From a bacterium (GTDB lineage Bacteria; Bacillota_I; Bacilli_A; RF39; UBA660): 40,061 nucleotides of DNA. The position numbers were made by a program, and so were the translations under genes. Of this stretch, positions 24,885-34,141 are shown one piece after another. The DNA lies in contig JAHZGA010000006.1 in the NCBI GenBank assembly GCA_019421005.1, positions 1 through 40,061 of the forward strand, read 5' to 3'. The notes under the pieces were generated by a model. It was not told the origin of the DNA. It saw nothing but the letters and a program-made list of their open reading frames with translations, and ran no database searches. Within the stretch, counting starts at the first letter, position 1; every line of letters starts with the position of its first letter.

Positions 24885-26936
24885 ATGATGAGTGTTAAGG
24901 AATATGCAATGGATGTTGAAAAAACAGTTGAAGAAATATTAAATAAGTGCCATGAATTAGGATTAGATGTTAGAACAAGTGATGATATTTTAGATGAAGA
25001 AATGATTATAGAATTAGACAATGCTAATTTTGATATTGAAGAAGAAATAATTGATGATAGTGAACCAATAAAAAAGATAGTTCCTATTAAAAATAAGAAA
25101 AAACAAGATAATTCAAAGAAAGATTTAGCTAAAAAGAAAAAACAAATGTATAAAAATAAAGAAAAATTAATTTCTAATATTCCTAATAACGATGATAAAA
25201 TCGTTTTATATAAAGAAAATATGACAGTAGCTCAATTAGCTAAAGCTTTAAATGTAAGTTCTTCAGAATTAGTTAAAAAACTATTTTCATTAGGCATTAT
25301 GGCAACCGTTAATAATAGTATTGATTTTGAAAATGCAGAGATTTTAGTACTTGATTATAATAAAACATTAAAAAAAGAAGAAGCCCTAGATGTAAGTGAT
25401 TTTGAAAATTTTGAAATTACTGATAAAGAAGAAGACTTACAAAAAAGACCACCAGTTGTAACAATCATGGGACATGTTGATCATGGAAAAACAACTTTGT
25501 TAGATACTATTCGCGCTACTAATGTTGTAGATACAGAAGCAGGTGGAATAACTCAAGCTATAAGTGCTTATCAAGTTAAACATAATGGTGAACTAATAAC
25601 CTTTATTGATACACCAGGTCATGCAGCATTCACCGAAATGCGTTCAAGAGGTGCTAAAATAACTGATATTGTAATTATTATAGTGGCAGCAGATGATGGT
25701 GTAATGCCACAAACAAAAGAAGCAATTGATCATGCTAAAGCTGCTAATGTACCAATCATTGTTGCTATTAATAAAATTGACAAACAAGGTGCTAATATTG
25801 AAAAGGTAAAACAAGAATTAAGTGAATGTGGATTAATGCCAGAAGAATGGGGTGGAGATACTTTATATAATAATATTTCAGCTTTAAATGGAACTGGTAT
25901 TGATGAATTATTAGAAAATATTTTGTTAATTGCTGAAATGAATGAATATAAAGCCAATCCTAATAGATATGCAATCGGTTCAGTAATAGAATCAAGATTA
26001 GATAAGCATGTTGGACCTATTGTAACTTTACTTGTTCAAAATGGTGTTTTAAGATTAGGTGATCCAATTGTTGTGGGAGATACATTTGGTAAAGTAAGAA
26101 CTTTAAAAAATGATAAAAATGAAGAAATTACTCAAGCAGAACCATCAAAACCAGTGGAAATTACAGGATTAAATGATACTCCAACTTCAGGTGATAAATT
26201 TATGGCTTTCGCTAGTGAAAAAGAAGCTAGAAATGTATGTGAACAACGTAAGAAAAATAAACAGAATAAAGAAACTACTAAAGCACCTGTTACTTTAGAT
26301 GACTTATTTTCTAAAATAAATGATGGTCAAAAAGAAATAAATGTTTTAATTAAAGCAGATGTACATGGTTCAAGTGAAGCTGTTAAAAATTCATTAGAGA
26401 AAATAGAAGTTGATAATGTTAGAGTTAATGTTATTAGAAGTAGTGTTGGAGCAATAACAGAAAGTGATATTGTTTTAGCAAAAGCATCAAATGCAATTAT
26501 AATTGGCTTTAATGTTAGACCAAATAATATGATTAAAGATTCTGCCAAAGAAGCAGGAGTTGAAATAAGATGTTACAATATAATTTATAAAGTAGTTGAA
26601 GAAATAACTTCAGCCATGAAAGGATTACTAGACCCTGTTTTTGAAGAAAAAATATTAGGAAATGCAACTGTAAAACAATTATTTAAATTTTCTAAAGTAG
26701 GTATCATTGCGGGTTCTTTAGTAAATGATGGTATAATTAAAAGAGGTGCGAATGCAAGAGTAATTCGTGATAGTGTAGTTATTTATGATGGAATAATAGG
26801 ATCACTTCAAAGAGAAAAAGATGCTGTTAAAGAGGTAAAAAAAGGATTTGAATGTGGTATTACTATTGATGGATACAACGATTTAAAAGTAAATGATGTT
26901 ATTGAAACTTATGAGATGGTAGAAATAAAAAAATAG
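24885..26936 (+). CDS. infB: translation initiation factor IF-2
   Basis: A 683-residue GTPase that places initiator tRNA on the 30S subunit and promotes subunit joining. After a short N-terminal region and an IF2_N-type segment (MTVAQLAKALNVSSSELVKK, about 113-132), the G domain starts at about 190. Its motifs are GHVDHGKTTLLD, DTPGHAAFTEMRSRGA and INKIDKQGAN. Domains II-IV follow, with the C-terminal fMet-tRNA-binding barrel. AGAGGTGAT precedes ATG 24885; the in-frame GTG at 24876 is part of that ribosome-binding site. ATG 24888 is a possible alternative. It is the last gene of the operon; rbfA, truB and ribF do not follow. Confidence 0.97.
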   Translation: MMSVKEYAMDVEKTVEEILNKCHELGLDVRTSDDILDEEMIIELDNANFDIEEEIIDDSEPIKKIVPIKNKKKQDNSKKDLAKKKKQMYKNKEKLISNIPNNDDKIVLYKENMTVAQLAKALNVSSSELVKKLFSLGIMATVNNSIDFENAEILVLDYNKTLKKEEALDVSDFENFEITDKEEDLQKRPPVVTIMGHVDHGKTTLLDTIRATNVVDTEAGGITQAISAYQVKHNGELITFIDTPGHAAFTEMRSRGAKITDIVIIIVAADDGVMPQTKEAIDHAKAANVPIIVAINKIDKQGANIEKVKQELSECGLMPEEWGGDTLYNNISALNGTGIDELLENILLIAEMNEYKANPNRYAIGSVIESRLDKHVGPIVTLLVQNGVLRLGDPIVVGDTFGKVRTLKNDKNEEITQAEPSKPVEITGLNDTPTSGDKFMAFASEKEARNVCEQRKKNKQNKETTKAPVTLDDLFSKINDGQKEINVLIKADVHGSSEAVKNSLEKIEVDNVRVNVIRSSVGAITESDIVLAKASNAIIIGFNVRPNNMIKDSAKEAGVEIRCYNIIYKVVEEITSAMKGLLDPVFEEKILGNATVKQLFKFSKVGIIAGSLVNDGIIKRGANARVIRDSVVIYDGIIGSLQREKDAVKEVKKGFECGITIDGYNDLKVNDVIETYEMVEIKK

Positions 26937-27011
26937 ACTTTAATAGGTCTGCTGATATAGTTTACAGTGTTTTATAAACTTTTTCAGCAGTCTTATTTAA
27001 TAGTCTTTTTT
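26936..27011 (+). terminator. long structured terminator after infB
   Basis: The stem pairs AATAGGTCTGCTGA (26942-26955) with TCAGCAGTCTTATT (26984-26997). It contains one mismatch and one wobble, and is extended by GACT/AGTC. An inner hairpin, AGTTTA with TAAACT, sits in the loop. A T-run at 27006-27011 completes it. The structure is unusually long for a simple terminator. Confidence 0.75.
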
Positions 27012-27028
27012 AATTATTAAAAATAGTG

Positions 27029-27034
27029 TATAAT
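27029..27034 (+). promoter_or_regulatory. -10 element before the pilin-like gene
   Basis: TATAAT at 27029-27034, with only a T-tract at the -35 position. Transcription would begin close to 27041, downstream of the in-frame ATG at 27039, supporting the GTG start at 27051. Confidence 0.35.
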
Positions 27035-27050
27035 AAAAATGGTGAGAATT

Positions 27051-27800
27051 GTGAATAATAAAGGATTTGCTATATCAGGTATTTTATATTCTATTTTAGT
27101 TTTGTTTTTACTAATTTTGATGGCTATTTTAGGATTACTAGGAAGTCGTAAAATGGTTTTAGATAAAATTAAAAAAGATGTTTTTGAAGAATTAAATAAC
27201 GAAAAAAATGAAGTTTCAATTTGTGAATCTGTTAATGATTTTTCGTTTGAAGTAGGAACTGCTTATAATTGTTATTTAAAAGACGGAAAAGAAAGAAAAT
27301 TTTTTGTTTTAGAAGAAAAAAATGATAATGTAAGTTTAATAATGGACCGCAATATTGGTGAAAATGTGGTTTTTAATAGTTCAAGTGCTTATTTAGAAAG
27401 TTTAACAAAAGAATGGAACGTAACAGTTAGTTTACCAACTGCTTCAGCTATTGCTCTAGCAAGTAATGAAAGTTGGAATGAATGTAGTGAAAAAATAACT
27501 AATATTCCATCATGGTTATATACTAATTTAAATTGTTCTATTAATGATTGTAATGAAAAAAGTGAAGAATTACCTTTGGAAAACACAATAGCATATTGGA
27601 CAAGCACTATGTATCAATGTGCTCAATCATCAAGTGGAGTACTTACAATTAATTTAAAAGGTGCTTTAGTAGAAAAAACAGAACCTACTGGTGCTTGGTA
27701 TATTAAAAGTGGAAGTATTGATTATGATGGTGGATATGGTAATGTTCCTAATGTTGGGATAAGACCAGTAATAACAATTTCTAAAAGTAAAATGGAATAA
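27051..27800 (+). CDS. pilin-like surface protein (unusual N-terminal signal)
   Basis: A 249-residue protein. The N-terminus NNKGFAISGILYSILVLFLL is a short basic stretch plus one long hydrophobic helix, like a type IV prepilin but lacking the usual Glu at position +5 after the glycine. The rest is extracellular, with six or more cysteines and a C-terminal GIRPVITISK segment common in secreted Firmicute proteins. I could not name the domain. The start is taken as GTG 27051 because GGTGA (27041-27045) sits 5 nt upstream and the promoter -10 lies immediately before. It sits between infB and the valS T-box and seems monocistronic. It may be a minor pilin or a fimbria-like protein. Confidence 0.65.
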   Translation: MNNKGFAISGILYSILVLFLLILMAILGLLGSRKMVLDKIKKDVFEELNNEKNEVSICESVNDFSFEVGTAYNCYLKDGKERKFFVLEEKNDNVSLIMDRNIGENVVFNSSSAYLESLTKEWNVTVSLPTASAIALASNESWNECSEKITNIPSWLYTNLNCSINDCNEKSEELPLENTIAYWTSTMYQCAQSSSGVLTINLKGALVEKTEPTGAWYIKSGSIDYDGGYGNVPNVGIRPVITISKSKME

Positions 27801-27815
27801 AATTTAAAAAAACTA

Positions 27816-27844
27816 TATACAAAATAAAAAAAATAATATATAAT
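27816..27844 (+). promoter_or_regulatory. promoter of the valS T-box
   Basis: TATACA (27816-27821), a 17-nt spacer and TATAAT (27839-27844), leading into the T-box leader. Confidence 0.45.
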
Positions 27845-27851
27845 ATTAAAA

Positions 27852-28077
27852 AAACAAGGAACAAGAGGAGTAAATTATCAAGTAATTATTAGAGAGGAAA
27901 AGTAATAGCTGAAAACTTTTCTTAATGAAAAATAATTGAAGGTAGCTTGGGAGTTGAATATTTGAATTAATAGTAAAATATTTCGTTAACTTACGTTATA
28001 AGTTTTAAGTAGTTTAAAATAAACTAAAATTAAGGTGGTACCACGTAACTCACGTCCTTATGGATGTGGGTTTTTTA
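27852..28077 (+). ncRNA. T-box riboswitch, probably valine
   Basis: The conserved AAGGTGGTACCACG is at 28032-28045 and AGAGAGG of Stem I at about 27890. The terminator pairs ACTCACGTCC (28048-28057) with GGATGTGGGT (28062-28071), with two G-T wobbles, and is followed by six Ts. A candidate specifier GTT (Val) lies at 27953-27955, assigned by eye. It precedes two valyl-tRNA synthetase genes and should induce both when uncharged tRNA-Val accumulates. Confidence 0.88.
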
Positions 28078-28095
28078 TTTTGAAAGGATGATATT

Positions 28096-30507
28096 ATGTT
28101 AGAAAAAAAATATAATGCTTTAGAAAAAGAAAAAAAGTGGTTAAATTATTGGAAAGAAAATAAAATATATGAATTTAAACCTGATAATAGAGAAGTATTT
28201 TCAATAGATACTCCTCCTCCAACGGTTAATGGAAAAATACATATTGGACATATATTTTCTTATTCTCAAACAGAAATGATTGCTAGATATAAGAGATTAA
28301 GAGGATATAATATTTTTTATCCCTTTGGATTTGATGATAATGGGTTACCAAGTGAAAGATTAGTTGAAAAGGAACAAGGTAAAAAAGCACATGAAATAGG
28401 TAGAGAAGAATTTTCTAAATTATGTTATGAAACAACAGACAAGTATGAAGCTGAATTTCAGGATTTATTTTCTAAACTTGGGGTAAGTACAGATTGGAGT
28501 ATGCCCTATAAAACTGTAAGTCCATCTACGATAAAAATAAGCCAAAAATCATTTTTGGATTTAATAGAAAAAGGTCATTGTTATCATAAAGAAAGCCCAG
28601 CTTTATGGTGTAATGAATGTTTAACATCAATAGCTCAAGCGGAACTTGAAACTAAAATAATTAAAACAACATTTAATTATGTTAATTTTAAAACAGTAGA
28701 GGATAACGAAAAATTTACAATTGCAACTACAAGACCAGAATTATTACCAGCAATAGTATGTATATTTGTTAACCCTAATGATGAAAAACGTAATCATTTA
28801 ATAGGTAAAACTGCTATTATTCCAGTAGTGAATGTCGAAGTTCCTATTATGGGAGATGAAAAAGTTGCAATTGATAAAGGAACAGGCATTGTTATGTGTT
28901 GTACTTTTGGGGACCAAACAGATATTGAATGGTGGAAGAAATACAATTTACCTTTAAAATATATTTTTACAGCAGATGGAAGAATAATAAATTCAGTACC
29001 AACTTATGGTGGTATGAAGATAAAAGAGGCTAGAAAGAAAATTGTTGAAGATTTACAGAACGGTGGATATGTTGTTAAAATTGAAGAGTTGGAACATGAA
29101 GTTCAAACACATGAAAGATGTGGTAGGGAAGTTGAATATTCAGTTATGAATCAATGGTTTATTGATATAATGAATCATAAAGATGACTTTATTAAAATTG
29201 GTAATGAAATTAAATGGCACCCAGATTATATGCATAATAGATATGAAGAATGGGTAAATAATGTTGCATGGGACTGGTGTATTTCAAGACAAAGATACTT
29301 TGGAGTACCATTTCCAGTATGGTACTGTAAGGAATGTGGAGAACCTATATTTGCAAGAAAAGAAGATTTACCTATAAATCCGTTAACTGATACTCCACCA
29401 GTTGATAAATGCCATAAATGTGGTTGTAAAGAGTTCAAACCTGAATCTGATGTTATGGATACGTGGGCCACATCTTCAGTTACACCTTTAATTAATATGA
29501 GATATGATGAAAAAGAAAACTATGAAGATATTTTAAAACCAATGAGTTTAAGAACAAATGCTTCCGAAATTATTAGAACATGGGACTTCTATACAATAGT
29601 AAAATCGTTTTATCATTTTGGAATAAGACCATGGGATAATGTAATGATTTCAGGATTTGTTATGGCAAATAAGGGCGAAAAAATTAGCAAATCAAAAGGA
29701 AATAGTAAAATTGAACCAATAGATGCTATAAAGCAATATTCTGCTGATGTGTTAAGATATTGGGCAGGTACTGGTAGACTTGGTACTGATATAGTATTTA
29801 GTGAAGAAACACTATTACGTGGTAAAAAATTAATTAATAAAATTTGGAATGTGTCAAAGTTTATAGAAATGCATTTAGTAGATTATGAAGATAAAGATTT
29901 TAATGATTATGAATATATTGATAAATGGATTTTAGGAAGTTTCCAAGAAATGGAACAAGGATTTATTAAATATCTAGATGAATATGAAGTAGGATTAGCG
30001 CTTAATCATTTAGAAAAATTTTTCTGGAACTTCTGCGATAACTATATAGAAATAGTTAAACATAGATTGTATAGACCAGAAGAATTTGGCGAAATTTCAA
30101 GATATTCTGGACAAAAAACAGTTTATATAATTCTTTATAAACTATTGCAAGACTTTAGTATTTTCTTCCCTTTTGTAACAGAAGAAATTTATCAAACAAT
30201 ATATCATAATAATAAATCAATACATTTAACATTAATTAGAGAATTAGAAAACAATTATGAAGATGAAATTAAAAACGGAAATATTATTGTAGATATAATT
30301 AGTAAGGTTAGAGGAAAAAAATCAGATAACAATCTATCATTAAAAACTCCTATAAAGTTTTTAAAATTAAGTACAGATGAAGAACTTAAAAATGCTATAG
30401 AACTTTCTATAAAAGATTTTAATGCGACTTTATTTATAGAAAAATTAGTTATAGAAAGTGTTGAAGAAAATTATAGAATAAATGAAATTGAATTAGAAGA
30501 TGAATAA
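28096..30507 (+). CDS. valS: valyl-tRNA synthetase, archaeal/rickettsial type
   Basis: An 803-residue class I synthetase. HIGH appears as GKIHIGH (about residues 47-50) and KMSKS as [23 protein letters not shown] and the editing-domain segment [19 protein letters not shown] are characteristic of the ValRS form found in archaea and Rickettsia. [20 protein letters not shown] is also of that form, unlike the bacterial ValRS next door. Cysteine pairs (WCNEC, YCKEC, CHKCGC) suggest zinc sites. The bacterial C-terminal coiled-coil arm is not evident. AAAGGATGAT precedes the ATG. It lies directly after a T-box and 20 nt before a second valS. Assignment to ValRS rather than IleRS rests on these motifs. 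Confidence 0.88.
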   Translation: MLEKKYNALEKEKKWLNYWKENKIYEFKPDNREVFSIDTPPPTVNGKIHIGHIFSYSQTEMIARYKRLRGYNIFYPFGFDDNGLPSERLVEKEQGKKAHEIGREEFSKLCYETTDKYEAEFQDLFSKLGVSTDWSMPYKTVSPSTIKISQKSFLDLIEKGHCYHKESPALWCNECLTSIAQAELETKIIKTTFNYVNFKTVEDNEKFTIATTRPELLPAIVCIFVNPNDEKRNHLIGKTAIIPVVNVEVPIMGDEKVAIDKGTGIVMCCTFGDQTDIEWWKKYNLPLKYIFTADGRIINSVPTYGGMKIKEARKKIVEDLQNGGYVVKIEELEHEVQTHERCGREVEYSVMNQWFIDIMNHKDDFIKIGNEIKWHPDYMHNRYEEWVNNVAWDWCISRQRYFGVPFPVWYCKECGEPIFARKEDLPINPLTDTPPVDKCHKCGCKEFKPESDVMDTWATSSVTPLINMRYDEKENYEDILKPMSLRTNASEIIRTWDFYTIVKSFYHFGIRPWDNVMISGFVMANKGEKISKSKGNSKIEPIDAIKQYSADVLRYWAGTGRLGTDIVFSEETLLRGKKLINKIWNVSKFIEMHLVDYEDKDFNDYEYIDKWILGSFQEMEQGFIKYLDEYEVGLALNHLEKFFWNFCDNYIEIVKHRLYRPEEFGEISRYSGQKTVYIILYKLLQDFSIFFPFVTEEIYQTIYHNNKSIHLTLIRELENNYEDEIKNGNIIVDIISKVRGKKSDNNLSLKTPIKFLKLSTDEELKNAIELSIKDFNATLFIEKLVIESVEENYRINEIELEDE

Positions 30508-30527
30508 TATATAAAAAGGATGATATT

Positions 30528-33047
30528 ATGTTAGAAAAAAAATATAACCATATTGAGGTTGAAAAAAACAAATATGAAAATTGGAAAGAACAAGGATTTT
30601 TTAATAGTGGAAATAAAGAAAAAAAGCCATTTTCAATTGTAATTCCACCACCTAATGTAACTGGGAAATTACATTTAGGTCATGCTTGGGATACAACTAT
30701 TCAAGATATAATTATTAGATATAAAAGAATGGATGGTTATGATGCTTTATGGCTACCTGGTATGGATCATGCTGGAATTGCCACTCAAGCAAAAGTTGAT
30801 GCTAAATTAAAAGATTTAGGAATAAATCCAAGAAGTTTAGAAAGAAGCGAATGGTTAAAACATGCTTGGAGTTGGAAAGATGAATATGCTTCTAACATTC
30901 ATAATCAATGGGCTAAATTAGGTTTAAGTTTGGATTATACCAAAGAAAGATTTACTCTTGATGAGGGATTAAATAAAGCTGTAAATTATGTATTTGTAAA
31001 ATTATATGAAAAAGGATTAATTTATAGAGGAGAAAAAATAATCAATTGGGATCCAGTTGCAATGACAGCGTTATCTAATGAAGAAGTTAATTATAAAGAT
31101 ATTAAAGGTGCATTTTATCATATAAAATATTTTATAGAAAATACCGATGAATATTTAGAAGTTGCAACTACAAGACCAGAAACCTTATTTGGTGATACAG
31201 CAGTTGCCGTAAATCCAAACGATGAAAGATATAAACATTTAATTGGTAAAAATGTAATTTTACCTTTAGTTAATAAAAAAATTCCTATTATTGGCGATGA
31301 ACATGCTGATGAAGACTTTGGAACTGGTGTTGTTAAAATAACTCCCGCGCATGATCCTAATGATTTTGAAGTAGGAAATAGACACAACCTAGAAAGAATT
31401 ATATGTATGAATCCTGATGGAACAATGAATGAAAATGCTCTAAACTATAATAAAATGGATCGTTTTCTTTGTAGAGAAAAATTAATTGAAGAATTAAAAG
31501 AAAAAGATTTACTAATTAAAATAGAAGAGATAAATCATAATGTTGGTCATTCAGAAAGAACTAATGCTTTAGTAGAACCATATTTATCTAAACAATGGTT
31601 TGTAAAAATGCGTCCATTAGCAGATATGGTATTAGAAAATCAAAAAGACAAAAATAAAAAAGTTAATTTTGTACCATCAAGGTATGAAAAAGTAATGAAC
31701 CACTGGATGGAAATAACTTATGATTGGTGTATTTCTAGACAACTATGGTGGGGACATAGAATTCCAGCATACTATAAAGATGATGAGGTTTATGTAGGAG
31801 TAAATCCACCTAAAGAAGATGGATGGGTTCAAGACCCTGATGTTTTAGATACTTGGTTTTCTTCCGCACTTTGGCCTTTTAGTACATTAGGATTTCCAGA
31901 AATAACTGATGATTATAAAAGATACTATCCTAATAATGTATTAGTAACTGGTTATGATATAATACCTTTTTGGGTTAATAGAATGACTTTTCAAGGACTA
32001 GAATTTACCAATACTAGACCATTTAAAGAATGTATAATTCATGGCTTAATAAGAGATAAAAATGGTATAAAAATGTCAAAATCATTAGGTAATGGTGTTG
32101 ATCCTATGGATGTTATTGAAAAATATGGTGCGGATAGTTTAAGATACTTTTTAACAACTTCAACATCACCAGGAATGGATTTAAGATTTGATGAAGAAAA
32201 AGTTGCTTCAACTTGGAACTTTATTAACAAATTATGGAATGCATCTAGATACGTTTTGATGAATTTAGAAGACTACCATGAAACAAATGAAAATCTAACA
32301 ATAAGTGATAAATGGATTTTAAATAAATTAAATGAAACTATTAAAACGGTAAGAAAACATATGGATAAATATGAATTTAATGTTGTAGGAGATGTATTAT
32401 ATAGTTTTATTTGGAATGATTTTTGCGATTGGTATATTGAACTTGCTAAAATAAATATGAATGATACAACTAAAACAGTTTTAGTTAAGGTATTAACTAG
32501 TATATTAAAAATGTTACATCCATTCATGCCTTATGTAACAGAAGAAATTTATTTAAAACTTCCAAATCATGATAAATCTATTATGATTAGTAGTTATCCA
32601 AAAGAAGATGAAAACATTTATGAAACTGAATTAGATGATATTATTGAATTAATTAAAAAAATAAGAAAAATAAAATTAGAAAATAATTTAAAAAATTATA
32701 TAGTTTCATTTGATAATAAAATTTTATTAGAAAATAAAAATATATTATCTAAAATATTAAAAAATGATCAAATTAATACTAAAATAGATGAAAATCTATC
32801 AAAAATAGAAACAACATTTTTAAATGATATTGTAACTATTTATTATGATGGTTCACTTTCAACAGAAGAGATAAATAACTTAAAGAAAGAAAAAGAAAGA
32901 TTAATTAATTCAATTGAAAGAAGAAAAAAATTGTTAAGTAATGAAAATTATATAAATAAAGCTCCTAGTAATATTGTTAATAAAGAAAAAGATGATTTAT
33001 CTAAAGAAGAACAAGATTTAAAATTAATTATAGAAAAAATAGGTTAA
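30528..33047 (+). CDS. valS: valyl-tRNA synthetase, bacterial type
   Basis: An 839-residue class I synthetase charging tRNA-Val. The HIGH motif is in [17 protein letters not shown] and [17 protein letters not shown] follows, both typical of bacterial ValRS. The editing domain shows [17 protein letters not shown] and [15 protein letters not shown]. The KMSKS motif is [14 protein letters not shown]-terminal coiled-coil arm (about residues 775-835, with [18 protein letters not shown]) binds tRNA. Length is close to Bacillus ValS (880). Its ribosome-binding site, start and first codons repeat those of the upstream valS over 33 nt. It is cotranscribed with it, and a terminator overlaps its stop codon. 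Confidence 0.97.
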   Translation: MLEKKYNHIEVEKNKYENWKEQGFFNSGNKEKKPFSIVIPPPNVTGKLHLGHAWDTTIQDIIIRYKRMDGYDALWLPGMDHAGIATQAKVDAKLKDLGINPRSLERSEWLKHAWSWKDEYASNIHNQWAKLGLSLDYTKERFTLDEGLNKAVNYVFVKLYEKGLIYRGEKIINWDPVAMTALSNEEVNYKDIKGAFYHIKYFIENTDEYLEVATTRPETLFGDTAVAVNPNDERYKHLIGKNVILPLVNKKIPIIGDEHADEDFGTGVVKITPAHDPNDFEVGNRHNLERIICMNPDGTMNENALNYNKMDRFLCREKLIEELKEKDLLIKIEEINHNVGHSERTNALVEPYLSKQWFVKMRPLADMVLENQKDKNKKVNFVPSRYEKVMNHWMEITYDWCISRQLWWGHRIPAYYKDDEVYVGVNPPKEDGWVQDPDVLDTWFSSALWPFSTLGFPEITDDYKRYYPNNVLVTGYDIIPFWVNRMTFQGLEFTNTRPFKECIIHGLIRDKNGIKMSKSLGNGVDPMDVIEKYGADSLRYFLTTSTSPGMDLRFDEEKVASTWNFINKLWNASRYVLMNLEDYHETNENLTISDKWILNKLNETIKTVRKHMDKYEFNVVGDVLYSFIWNDFCDWYIELAKINMNDTTKTVLVKVLTSILKMLHPFMPYVTEEIYLKLPNHDKSIMISSYPKEDENIYETELDDIIELIKKIRKIKLENNLKNYIVSFDNKILLENKNILSKILKNDQINTKIDENLSKIETTFLNDIVTIYYDGSLSTEEINNLKKEKERLINSIERRKKLLSNENYINKAPSNIVNKEKDDLSKEEQDLKLIIEKIG

Positions 33048-33059
33048 TCTATTTTTTTT
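33034..33059 (+). terminator. terminator after the tandem valS genes
   Basis: AAAAAATAG (33034-33042) pairs with CTATTTTTT (33049-33057) around a 6-nt loop that includes part of the TAA stop. A T-run follows. Confidence 0.7.
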
Positions 33060-33105
33060 ATTTACGTAGAAATTAAAAAAAAGATATAAACACATCATAA
33101 ATTGG

Positions 33106-33135
33106 TTGACTAATTTCACTGTTTTGTGGTATATT
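33106..33135 (+). promoter_or_regulatory. strong promoter of the pilin pair
   Basis: TTGACT (33106-33111), an 18-nt spacer and TATATT (33130-33135), followed by a short leader and AAGGAGG. Confidence 0.65.
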
Positions 33136-33165
33136 ATATCTATAAAGTAGAAGGAGGAAGGAAAA

Positions 33166-33612
33166 GTGGAGATAAAAAATAGAAAAGTTAATATGAAAGG
33201 GTTTACATTAATTGAGTTATTAGCCGTAATAATTATTTTAGCTATAATTGCCTTAATAGCAGTACCAACAATTATGACAATTATTGATAATTCTAAAAAG
33301 AGTGCAGCAACAGATTCAGCATATGGTGTTATATCAGCAGCTGAACTATGGTATTCAAATTTTATGTTAGATCATAATGGAACATCAAAAGGAGCAACAT
33401 TTACTTGTGGTGGAGACAATGGGAAAGCATGTAAAGCAACAGTAGATAACAAAGAACAAACTTTAAGTATAAAAGGTGAAGTACCAACAGCTGGAACAGT
33501 TAAAGTTGATGAAACTGGCACTGTAGAAATAACAGATTTAATAATTAATGGAAAAAAATGTAATCATGATGCTAATGACAAATCAAAGGTAAATTGCAAT
33601 AATCCAGAGTAA
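33166..33612 (+). CDS. type IV pilin-like protein A
   Basis: A 148-residue protein with a canonical type IV prepilin signal, MKGFTLIELLAVIIILAII. The prepilin peptidase would cut after Gly11 and methylate the Phe; the conserved Glu at +5 is present. A long amphipathic helix is followed by a small globular domain with a disulfide-capable cysteine pair (TFTCGGDNGKACKAT) and a second pair near the C-terminus. The start is taken as GTG 33166, with AAGGAGG upstream, giving a 10-residue leader; the later ATG at 33193 has no ribosome-binding site. It is followed 15 nt later by a paralogue. Assembly genes (pilB, pilC, pilD) are not in the window. Confidence 0.9.
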   Translation: MEIKNRKVNMKGFTLIELLAVIIILAIIALIAVPTIMTIIDNSKKSAATDSAYGVISAAELWYSNFMLDHNGTSKGATFTCGGDNGKACKATVDNKEQTLSIKGEVPTAGTVKVDETGTVEITDLIINGKKCNHDANDKSKVNCNNPE

Positions 33613-33627
33613 AAAGGAGAATAATGT

Positions 33628-34065
33628 ATGAAGAAATCAAATAAAAAAGGTTTTACATTAATTGAGTTATTAGCCGTAATAATTATACTAGCTATAATTG
33701 CCTTAATAGCAGTACCAACAATTATGACAATTATTGATAATTCTAAAAAGAGTGCAGCAGCAGATTCAACATATGGTGTTATATCAGCAGCTGAACTATG
33801 GTATTCAAATTATTTATTACAAAGTGGTGGAACTTCTTTTTCGAGTAATGTAACATTTACCTGTGGTACTGGTGGATGTGAAGCAACAGTAGAGGGTGAA
33901 AAACAAACCTTAAGTATAAAAGGTGAAGCTCCAACAGGTGGAACTGTTACGGTACAGAGTGATGGAAAAGTTATAACAGCTTCAGAGCTAAAATTTAATA
34001 ATTTTTCGTGTGGTTACAGTGAAAGTGCAAAAGCTACATGTGAAAAAGATGTGGAAAATAAATAG
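33628..34065 (+). CDS. type IV pilin-like protein B (paralogue of A)
   Basis: A 145-residue prepilin with leader MKKSNKKG and the same FTLIELLAVIIILAIIALI helix as its neighbour. The helix and first part of the globular domain, through the GVISAAELWYSN motif, are nearly identical to protein A at DNA level. The C-terminal parts then diverge (cysteine pattern TFTCGTGGCEAT, then SCGYSESAKATC). AAAAGGAG precedes the ATG. It is cotranscribed with protein A and ends in a terminator. It may be a second major subunit or an alternative surface variant; which is used cannot be told from sequence. Confidence 0.9.
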   Translation: MKKSNKKGFTLIELLAVIIILAIIALIAVPTIMTIIDNSKKSAAADSTYGVISAAELWYSNYLLQSGGTSFSSNVTFTCGTGGCEATVEGEKQTLSIKGEAPTGGTVTVQSDGKVITASELKFNNFSCGYSESAKATCEKDVENK

Positions 34066-34087
34066 AAAGCTAATATAGCTTTTTTTT
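34066..34087 (+). terminator. terminator of the pilin pair
   Basis: AAAGCTA (34066-34072) pairs with TAGCTTT (34076-34082) around a 3-nt loop, followed by a T-run. Confidence 0.75.
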
Positions 34088-34091
34088 AATC

Positions 34092-34120
34092 TTTAAAAAT
34101 ATTTAATTTTATGATACAAT
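34092..34120 (+). promoter_or_regulatory. promoter of the trhP pair
   Basis: TTTAAA (34092-34097), a 17-nt spacer and an extended -10 (TGA then TACAAT at 34115-34120). Confidence 0.5.
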
Positions 34121-34141
34121 AATCACATTGGATGTGATATA

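Noticed and set aside
28096..30507. First synthetase as isoleucyl- or leucyl-tRNA synthetase
   Set aside because: The [19 protein letters not shown] segment and the KISKSKGN neighbourhood match the archaeal-type ValRS rather than IleRS or LeuRS, and the T-box specifier candidate is a Val codon.
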